Assembly: GCF_000961885.1 (NCBI RefSeq)
Contig: NZ_JZKH01000015.1
Coordinates: 47,017-111,016 of the forward strand
Source of the DNA: Streptomyces rubellomurinus
GTDB lineage: Bacteria > Actinomycetota > Actinomycetes > Streptomycetales > Streptomycetaceae
Direction: 5' to 3'
Length of the DNA stretch: 64,000 nucleotides
The notes beneath the pieces were generated by a model. That model was not told the DNA's origin and made no database searches. It worked only from the letters and a program-made list of their open reading frames with translations. The translations under genes were made by a program, and so were the position numbers. Positions 17,047 through 25,500 of the stretch are shown in pieces. Every line of letters starts with the position of its first letter. The first letter of the stretch is position 1.

Positions 17047-17235
17047 CGGACTGTCCGAGGACGGCGGCCTGGATGAGGTGGAGGAGTCCTTCACCTGCCG
17101 CCGCTTCTACTCGGCGATCTGCGCGTCCTGTTCCGCCGTCCGCGCCCCCACATGCTTGATCGTGGCTGCCTACTCGGCGATCACATGCATGAGGTCGTCG
17201 TACGCCGGTTTCTGGCGCTTGACGACTCCCACGCG
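17047..17235 (-). mobile_element. Degenerate IS66-family transposase fragment
   Basis: On the minus strand, RQKPAYDDLMHVIAE, GARTAEQDAQIAE and VKDSSTSSRPPSSDSP follow in order and match the IS66 N-terminal coiled region and its SSKPPSSD motif. Two in-frame stops interrupt it, so it is dead. No other gene is seen between 16,629 and 17,468. Confidence 0.6.
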
Positions 17236-17332
17236 CGGACCAGCGACCAATCTGCCACCCAGTTCACAAACGATCGCAAGTAGTCAAAAAGGGCTCACCT
17301 TATGATGTACGTGATCGAACCAGGCCATCTTC

Positions 17333-17376
17333 GGGCTGATACTAACGCGATACCGGGCTGAGGGTGCCCCGATACC
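17333..17376 (+). promoter_or_regulatory. Tandem 22-bp direct repeat upstream of sbnA (candidate SARP operator)
   Basis: Two adjacent 22-bp units (17,333-17,354 and 17,355-17,376) share GGGCTGA at the start and CGATACC at the end, with 8 variable bases between. SARP regulators are known to bind heptamer direct repeats spaced by 11 or 22 bp in front of -10 boxes. The repeat lies about 92 bp upstream of the first gene of the peptide operon, and two SARP genes are in the island. Confidence 0.55.
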
Positions 17377-17468
17377 ACCTACATCCATGATCGAAGGCAC
17401 CACCAACTACACCGCACGTGACACTGAAAGCTCCGCGAGCACGCCCAAGGGGGACGGGAAGTGGTTCG

Positions 17469-18473
17469 GTGATATACGAGCATGCCTATGAAGTGATCAC
17501 GGGCGATGTTTTTCTGTCGCTTGACGGTCTACTTTCCGAAGGGAATGCGTACCTGAAGCTGGAGGGCTTGAATCCGGCCGGATCCATAAAACTGAAGACC
17601 GCTCTAGGCCTGATCGCCAACCTGGAATCTGGCGGCTATCTGAAACCCGGATCCCGCCTCATAGAGTCGTCCTCGGGAAATCTTGGCGTCTCTCTGAGCA
17701 TGATATGCGCAGCCAAAGGATACAGATTCACTTGCGTGACCGACCCCCTGGCCTCTGAAGATAACATCGTTCTCATGCGAGCGGCTGGCGCCCATGTCAT
17801 CCAGGTTGATGAGCGCGATGAGAGCGGCGGATACCTGGGCACCCGAATCCGGTGCATCGAGGAGCACCTCAAAGCGGATCCGGAGCTCATCTGGACAAAT
17901 CAGTACGCGAACACCGCAGGACCGAGAGTGCACGCAGACCGCACGGCACAGGAGATCTTGCGTGAATTCGATTCGGTCGACTATCTGTTTGTCGGCACTG
18001 GGACGACCGGGACGCTCATGGGGTGCCTTGACCGATTCCGGAAGCAGTCACCACACACTCGAGTCATCGCGGTCGATGCCTACGGTTCGGTCACCTTCGG
18101 TTTTCCGCCAGCTCGGCGGCACCTCCCCGGCCTGGGCACCAGCCGACGTCCAGGACTGCGTGACCTCGACGAAAACCAGCCAGACGAGGTGATCCGGCTG
18201 AAAGAGGCGGACGCTATCCGAGCCTGCCGCCACCTTGCCATCCACCGGGGAGTCTTCGTCGGCGCGTCCACCGGTGCAGTGGTCGCGGCGATGCTTCAAC
18301 GTGAGCGGGACTTCCCGCCCGGTGCGACGCTGGTCGCTGTCTCTCCTGATATGGGGGACAGGTACGCCCGAACCGTCTATGACGAAGACTGGGTTCTGCA
18401 AAATTACGGGGCAGACGTCGATACTGGGGTAATCCTGCCCGACGCAGAAACGATCCGCGACGGAAATGGTTGA
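17469..18473 (+). CDS. sbnA: SbnA-like N-(2-amino-2-carboxyethyl)-L-glutamate synthase
   Basis: A 334-aa PLP enzyme of the cysteine-synthase fold. In the SbnA pathway it joins O-phospho-L-serine and L-glutamate to form ACEGA, the first step to L-2,3-diaminopropionate. The PLP Lys lies in GSIKLKTALG (SxK), with the substrate loop SSSGNLGVSL and phosphate-binding GTGTTGTLMG. The start is set at GTG 17,469 so that the protein begins VIYEHAYEVI, the family's usual start; an earlier in-frame start at 17,418 exists. It overlaps sbnB by 8 nt. Substrate assignment rests on pairing with the sbnB-like gene. Confidence 0.88.
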   Translation: MIYEHAYEVITGDVFLSLDGLLSEGNAYLKLEGLNPAGSIKLKTALGLIANLESGGYLKPGSRLIESSSGNLGVSLSMICAAKGYRFTCVTDPLASEDNIVLMRAAGAHVIQVDERDESGGYLGTRIRCIEEHLKADPELIWTNQYANTAGPRVHADRTAQEILREFDSVDYLFVGTGTTGTLMGCLDRFRKQSPHTRVIAVDAYGSVTFGFPPARRHLPGLGTSRRPGLRDLDENQPDEVIRLKEADAIRACRHLAIHRGVFVGASTGAVVAAMLQRERDFPPGATLVAVSPDMGDRYARTVYDEDWVLQNYGADVDTGVILPDAETIRDGNG

Positions 18474-19485
18474 CATGCCGTCATTCCATATCATCGACGG
18501 CCACGCTGTCGAGTCGGTTATATCAAGCTCACGAAGCCGAGTGGTGGACTGGGTCAAGGAGGCCTACCTCTTGCACGCAGACGGGGCTTCGGTGAACCCG
18601 GACAGCTACTTTCTCAATTTTCCGAAAAAACCCGGCACTCGCATCATCGCTCTCCCTGCGTTCCTTGGCGGAGACTACGAGGCAGCAGGAATAAAATGGG
18701 TGAGCAGCTTCCCGTCTAACATCGAGCGAAACATGCCCAGGGCCTCCGCCACCCTTATCCTGAACGACTATGAAACCGGCTACCCTTTCGCCTTCCTGGA
18801 GGCCTCGCGCATCAGTGCAGCACGCACCGCAGCCTCAGCAGTACTCGGCGCCGAAGAACTGACAGGAAGCCGGAGCGCTGGAACTATCACCGTGATAGGA
18901 GCGGGGGTAATAGCCCGCACCGTAGTGGAATTCTTCGAGTCTCGCGAGTGGTCCGTGGATCAATTCCTCATACACGATCAAAAAGCACATTACATGAGGT
19001 CGCTCGCACACTACATAAACTCCTCGACCCCGTACCGCGCAGATACGAGGATTTCGGTGGAGTCCGCGATATCCGGCTCCGACGTGGTGGTCCTGACGAC
19101 CACCGCCACGACCCCGTACATCACGCAGCCCGGTGCCTTTTCGAGCGGGCAGGTTATTCTCAACATCTCGCTGCGCGACATCGGCCCCGAGATCGTGGCC
19201 GCCTCTCACAACATCCTGGATGACGTCGATCACTGCCTCAAAGCAAACACCTCCCCGCACCTGACCGAGCAGCTTCTTGGGCACCGCGACTTCATCGACG
19301 GCTCCCTGTCGGAGCTCATGACACGCAAGGTCCAAGTGAGTGAGGACAAGCCCAAGATCTTCTCACCCTTCGGCCTTGGTGTGCTGGACCTGGCAGTCGG
19401 ACTGAACGTCTACCAGGCTGCCCTCGATCGAGCTCTGGCGACCGAGATACCCAACTTCTTCGGGGACCTGACGAGGTGGCCGTAA
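18466..19485 (+). CDS. sbnB: SbnB-like ACEGA dehydrogenase
   Basis: A 339-aa member of the ornithine cyclodeaminase/mu-crystallin family. SbnB oxidises ACEGA with NAD+ to release L-2,3-diaminopropionate (Dap) and 2-oxoglutarate. Visible features: IKWVSSFPSNIERNMPRASA, substrate Arg region EASRISAARTAA, and the nucleotide-binding glycine loop TVIGAGVIART. The opening 'FHIIDGHAVESVI' is typical. The gene pair sets up Dap as a building block of the NRPS that follows directly. An alternative start is ATG 18,475. Confidence 0.9.
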   Translation: MVDMPSFHIIDGHAVESVISSSRSRVVDWVKEAYLLHADGASVNPDSYFLNFPKKPGTRIIALPAFLGGDYEAAGIKWVSSFPSNIERNMPRASATLILNDYETGYPFAFLEASRISAARTAASAVLGAEELTGSRSAGTITVIGAGVIARTVVEFFESREWSVDQFLIHDQKAHYMRSLAHYINSSTPYRADTRISVESAISGSDVVVLTTTATTPYITQPGAFSSGQVILNISLRDIGPEIVAASHNILDDVDHCLKANTSPHLTEQLLGHRDFIDGSLSELMTRKVQVSEDKPKIFSPFGLGVLDLAVGLNVYQAALDRALATEIPNFFGDLTRWP

Positions 19486-19514
19486 CCAGTAGGAGGAAGG
19501 ATGGAGGGCTGGGC

Positions 19515-22500
19515 ATGACGAGCAATGTCTTCCTGCACCGGATGATCGAGAAACAGGCGAAGCGAAACCCGAACAGCATCGCCATATGCGCGGCCGGCGA
19601 AGAGCTCTCCTATAGGCGCCTCAACGCTCGGGCGAACCAGCTGGCACGGGAGATGATGGCTCGTGGTGTTGGGCCTGAACGGAAGGTGGCAATCGCCCTG
19701 CCACGCTCCGTGGACTACGTGGTGACGATACTCGCCGTACTCAAGGCCGGCGGCGCGTATGTACCGGTGGATCCCGAGCATCCGGCCGAGCGTCTGCGGT
19801 TCATGCTGAAGGATGCTGCACCCACGCTCGTCGTCAGCACCACCTCGGTGGCCCCCAGTCTGCCGTCGTCGGACGTCGCATACCTGCTACTCGACGATCT
19901 GCGTACGGCGGAGAACCTCGCCGGGTTCGCCCTGGTTGACGTCGCTGACGAGGAACGGCACTCAACGCTGTCCCTTCAGAATGCTGCGTACGTCATGTAT
20001 ACCTCCGGCTCCACCGGCCGCCCGAAGGGCGTCATGATCGAGCACTCCGCGCTGGCCTGCTATGCGGCACGCGCACGCGATGAGTACGGCGACGACGCAG
20101 AACAGTCGCTCGTGCTCTCGCCAATGACCTTCGATCTGACCCTCACAGCACTGTGCGCGTCTCTACTCAGCGGTGGCTGTGTACACCTCATGGACACGCA
20201 GGACCCTGCCTCACCCACTCGGCGACCGACCTTCCTGAAAGTGACGCCAAGTCAGTTCATCTATCTGACAAGCCTGTCCAAGGAGACAGCCCCCTCCCGT
20301 AAGCTCATTCTCGCTGGGGAGCCGCTGACGGGCAGTGCCATCGACGCATGGCGCGCCGATCACCCGGACGTCACCGTCATCAATGCCTACGGTCCGACTG
20401 AGGTCACGGTCAACTGCCTGGAATACGTGCTGCCTCCGGGAACGGCCACCCCCAAGGGTCGGGTCCCGATAGGAACCGCGTTCCGCTACTTCCAGGTCCA
20501 TGTCCTCGACTCTTCGCTGTCCCCCGTCGCGCCGGGCGGGGACGGAGAGCTCTACGTCGCCGGCGAGGCACTCGCTCGCGGCTATTTGGGCCGGTCCAGG
20601 CTCACCGCGGAGCGATTCGTTGCGAACCCCTTCGGCTCGGCCGGAACACGCATGTACCGTACGGGCGACTATGTGCGGATCACCCCGGACGGCCTGCTCG
20701 AGCACTTAGGGCGAGTAGACGACCAAGTCAAGGTACGGGGCTTCCGGGTGGAGCTTGGCGAGATCGAAGCAGCACTGGCCCGGCACCCCGGCGTCGCCCA
20801 GGCAGCCGTGGTGCTCAGGGAGGACACGGTCGGCAACCCCCGGCTCGTCGCCTATGCGGTGACCCGGCCGGGCCATGACCTGCAGCCGGGTGACCTTCGA
20901 GTGTTCCTCGCGGCCGACCTGCCAGAATACATGGTCCCGTCGACCTGCTTGCTGCTCCCCGACATGCCACTGACAACGAACGGAAAGATCAACCGTAGCG
21001 CGCTCCCTGCGCCTGGCCCCCTCGCTCCGGGTGCGAGGCGTTCCCCTCACGACGGCCGGGAAGAGCTGCTGTGCAATCTGGTCGCCCAGGTCCTGGGAAC
21101 CGAGCGAGTGAGTATCGACGACGACTTCTTCGAACTCGGCGGCAACTCCTTGCTGGTGGTGCGGCTGATCAGTCGCATCCGCGTCGCGCTGAAGGTGGAA
21201 CTCAGTCCGCGGGCGCTCTTCTCGGCACGGACAGTCGCGGGGCTGGCCCGGGTCATCGATGCAGCCGACGGAGCACGCCCACCACTGGAGAGACGAGCAC
21301 GTCCTGCCGTCCTGCCGCTGTCCTTCGCCCAGCAGCGGCTCTGGTTCGCGAACACCGTCGAGAACCTCCGGCTCTCCTACAACATCCCATTCGTTCTCCG
21401 GCTGACGGGGGAACTCGACGTGTCGGCGCTGAGGGCAGCGCTGGAAGACGTGGTCGGGCGCCACGAAAGCCTGCGCACCGTGTTTTCCGAGGTGGATGGG
21501 GCACCCTGCCAGATCGTGCTCGACCCGGCGCAGTCAATTGGCGAACTGACGGTGAAGGCTGTCGCCCCCGGTCGACTGGAGGAGGAAATCAGCGCGGTCA
21601 TGGAGCACTGCTTCGATCTGGGAGCGGAGCCACCTGTCGCCGTCAGGCTCTTCGGAGTCGAGCCGAACCACCATGTGCTGGTGCTCGTCCTGCACCACAT
21701 AGCCACCGACGAGTGGTCCCGTGAGCCCCTGTTCAGGGATCTGAGCTCGGCCTATACGGCCCGGTGTTTGGGGCAACCGCCGATGTGGTCCGACTTGCCG
21801 GCGCAATACGCCGACTACACGCTGTGGCAACGTGACCTGCTGGGATCATCCGCCGATCCGTCCAGCATGGTGTCACGTCAGCTGGAGTACTGGGAAGAGA
21901 ACTTGACCGGCGTCCCAACAGAGCTGGCTCTCCCCGTGGACCGCCCTCGTCCCTTGGTGCCGAGCCGCAATGGAGGTGTCGTACATCTTCGGGTGGGCAC
22001 CGAGGTCCATCGGAAGATGGTGCGGCTCGCCCAGTCCTCCGGAACCACAGTGTTCATGGTGCTGCATTCGACCCTGGCGGCACTGCTTCACCGACTGGGC
22101 GCCGGAACGGATATCCCGATCGGTACTGCGGTTGCCGGGCGCGCGGACGAGGCCCTCGACGATCTTATCGGCTTCTTCGTGAACACGCTCGTGCTTCGCA
22201 CGGATGTCTCTCAGGACCCCACATTCCGCGAGCTGCTGGCCCGCGTGCGCGAAGTGGATCTCGAGGCGTACGCGAACCAGGACGTGCCATTCGAACAGTT
22301 GGTTGAGCGCATGCGTCCAGAGCGCTCCCTCTCCCGGCACCCGCTCTTCCAGGTCATGCTCATCCTGCAGAACCTCGACGGAAGCGAACTGAGACTGCCT
22401 GGCCTGTCCGTCATTGAGACACCGCCGAACCCTGCGCGCGGCGCGTTCGACCTCACCTTCGAGTTCACCGAGCACCTGGGACCCGGCGGTGAAGCAGCTG

Positions 22501-25500
22501 GTCTAAGCGCCGTCGTCGAGCACAGCCGCGATCTGTTCGACGATGCTACCGTCGAGGGATTCGCCCAGTACTTCCTGCGGATTCTCGATCACGCCGTGGA
22601 GGCTCCGGACGAGCGCGTCTCGGGACTCGACCTGCTTTCACCAGACGAGCGGCGCATGATGCTGAGCCGGTGGAACGACACTGCGATCCCCGTACCGTCG
22701 TCCACGATGCCGGAGCTCTTCGAGCGAAGCGTCGCGAAACACGCCGATGCAGTGGCCCTAGTGTCCCAGAATACGGCGTTGACCTACGCGGAGGTCAACG
22801 CCCGTGCCAATCGTCTGGCCAGGGTCCTGCTTGAACATGGTGTGCGCCCGGAGGACAAGGTCGCACTGGTGCTCCCCCCTTCGGTGGAGCTCGTGACGTC
22901 GGCTCTCGCGGTGCTGAAGGCGGGTGCCGCGTATGTTCCCATGGACCTCAGCTATCCAGCCGACCGGCTGACCTTCATGCTTGCGGACGCGGGCCCCAAG
23001 TGCGCGATCACGTTGGCTGACTTGATGGGGACAGTGCCCGCTGAGCTGCCCGTCCTCGTGCTCGACACGCCGCACTTCATGGCAACGACGGGGTCCAAGT
23101 CCAGCGCAAACGTCACGGATTCCGAGCGCGGTTCGCCCCTGCTGGTCTCCCACCCCGCCTACGTGATCTACACATCGGGTTCCACCGGCCGGCCCAAGGG
23201 TGTTGTGATTGAGCACGGTGCGCTGACTAACTATCTGCTGTGGAGTCTGTCTGCTTATCCGTCTCTCGCCGGACAAGCCCTGTTGCATACGTCTCCGGCG
23301 TTCGACCTTGCGGTGACATCACTTTACGGGCCGCTGTGCGCGGGCGGACGCATTGTCATTGCGTCCTTGGACGAGGAGGTTGAGGCGGCTGGTGAGGTGA
23401 CCTTCCTCAAGGGCACGCCCAGCCATATCCCGCTGTTGCGCGGGTTACCGCAGTATCTCGCCCGGGGCGGTGAGTTGGTCGTCGGCGGTGAACAGCTCAC
23501 CGGTGAGATGATTACCCCGTGGCTGGCAGACCATTCCAGGACGGAAGTGGTCAATGAGTACGGTCCGACGGAGGCCACTGTCGGGTGTCTCGAGTTCCGT
23601 ATAGCGAGGGACGAGGGTGCCCCGGCCGGAGTCGTGCCGATTGGCCGGCCGCTGTGGAACACCCGGGTGTATGTGCTGAATGAGTATCTGCAGCCAGTGC
23701 CAGTGGGTGTTCCGGGTGAGATATATGTCGCGGGTGTCCAGCTGGCGCGGGGGTATCTGAAGCGTCCGGGTCTGACGGCGGAGCGGTTCGTGGCGTGCCC
23801 GTTCGGGGCTGCAGGTGAACGGATGTACCGCACGGGTGACCTCGGCCGTTGGCGTGCGGACGGCGAACTGGTGTTTCTGGGGCGCACCAACAACCAGGTG
23901 AAGATACGCGGCTTCCGTGTCGAACCGGGTGAAATCGAAGTGGTGCTGGCGGATCACCCGGATGTGCAGCACGTGACTGTGCGAGCGCACGAGTTCCAGC
24001 CGGGTGACAAGCGTCTTGTAGCCTACGTCGTGCCGGCGGCGGGACGGCGTGACGAAGCAGCACTGCGTGACCACGCCCGTGTCATTCTCCCCGACTACAT
24101 GGTTCCGGCCATGGTGGTCTACCTGGATCAGCTGCCGCTGACCGCGAACGGAAAGGTGGACCACAAGGCGCTGCCGACTCCCGACTTCTCGCCGCGCTCT
24201 TCGGGACGGCCGCCGCGCACCGTCCTGGAAGGAGATCTCTGCCTCCTGTTCGCCGAGGTCCTCGGCGTGGAGCAGGTAACCATCGATGACAGCTTCTTCG
24301 AGCTTGGTGGGCATTCACTCCTGGCCATCAGGCTGATCAGCCGCATCCGATCGTCGTTCCAAGCGGAGATCGGCGTGCAGGCTCTGTTCGCCACCCCCAC
24401 GGTTGCCGGTCTGAGTCAGATCTTGCACCAGGGGCGGCAGGCACGGCCAGCGTTGGAACCGCGATCGCGTCCCGAGGCGCTCCCGCTGTCCTTTGCGCAG
24501 CAGCGGCTGTGGTTTTTGAACAGGCTGGAGACACAGCGGGCGGCGTACAACACGCCCTTCGTCTGGCACCTATCGGGGTCGCTGGAAATCGAGGTCCTAC
24601 AGCAGGCTTTGGAGGATGTCGTCGGCCGGCACGAGAGCCTGCGCACGGTGTTTCCCGAACGTGACGGCGAACCGCATCAGATCGTACTCCCCCCGCCGGC
24701 GAGCCTGCTGACGGTCACCACCGTCGCTGCGGGCGGTGCAGCAGCAACGGTGGCCGAGCTGAGCAGTCAGGAATTTGACCTGACCGTCGACATCCCCGTC
24801 CGGGCGCACCTGCTTTCCAGCAGCACAGCTACACACACGCTGGTTCTCGTCATCCATCACATCGCGGGCGACGGGTGGTCCCAGGGCCCGCTGTTCCGGG
24901 ATCTGCGCACCGCCTACGAAGCCCGCCGATCCGGCCAGCCTCCGCAGTGGTCCAGCCTCCCGGTGCAGTACGCCGACTTCACCCTGTGGCAGCGCGAGCT
25001 GCTGGGCTCGGAGTCCGATCCGGAGAGTCTGCTTTCCCTTCAGCGAGCGTATTGGACGACGGCACTCGAAGGCATCCCCGAGGAGCTCAACCTCCCGCTG
25101 GACCGCCCACGTCCCGCCCTGGCGAGCTACACCGGCGGCGCGGTGCACTTCCGACTCACCGACGAACTCCACCGCAGCGTCCACGATCTGGCCCGCGCAT
25201 CGGACACCACGGTGTTCATGGTGCTGCAGGCGGCGTTGGCCGCCCTGCTGCACCGGCTGGGCGCAGGCACGGACATCCCCCTGGGATCGGCCGTCGCGGG
25301 GCGCATGGACGATGCTCTCGACGACCTCGTCGGGTTCTTCATCAACACCGTCGTGTTGCGCACGGATGTGTCTGGCGACCCCAGCTTCCGGGAACTGCTG
25401 AGCCGTGTTCGATCGGTGGACCTGGAGGCATACGACCACCAGGAGCTGCCCTTCGAACGGCTGGTGGAAGAACTGAAGCCGTCACGCTCGCTCGCGCGGC

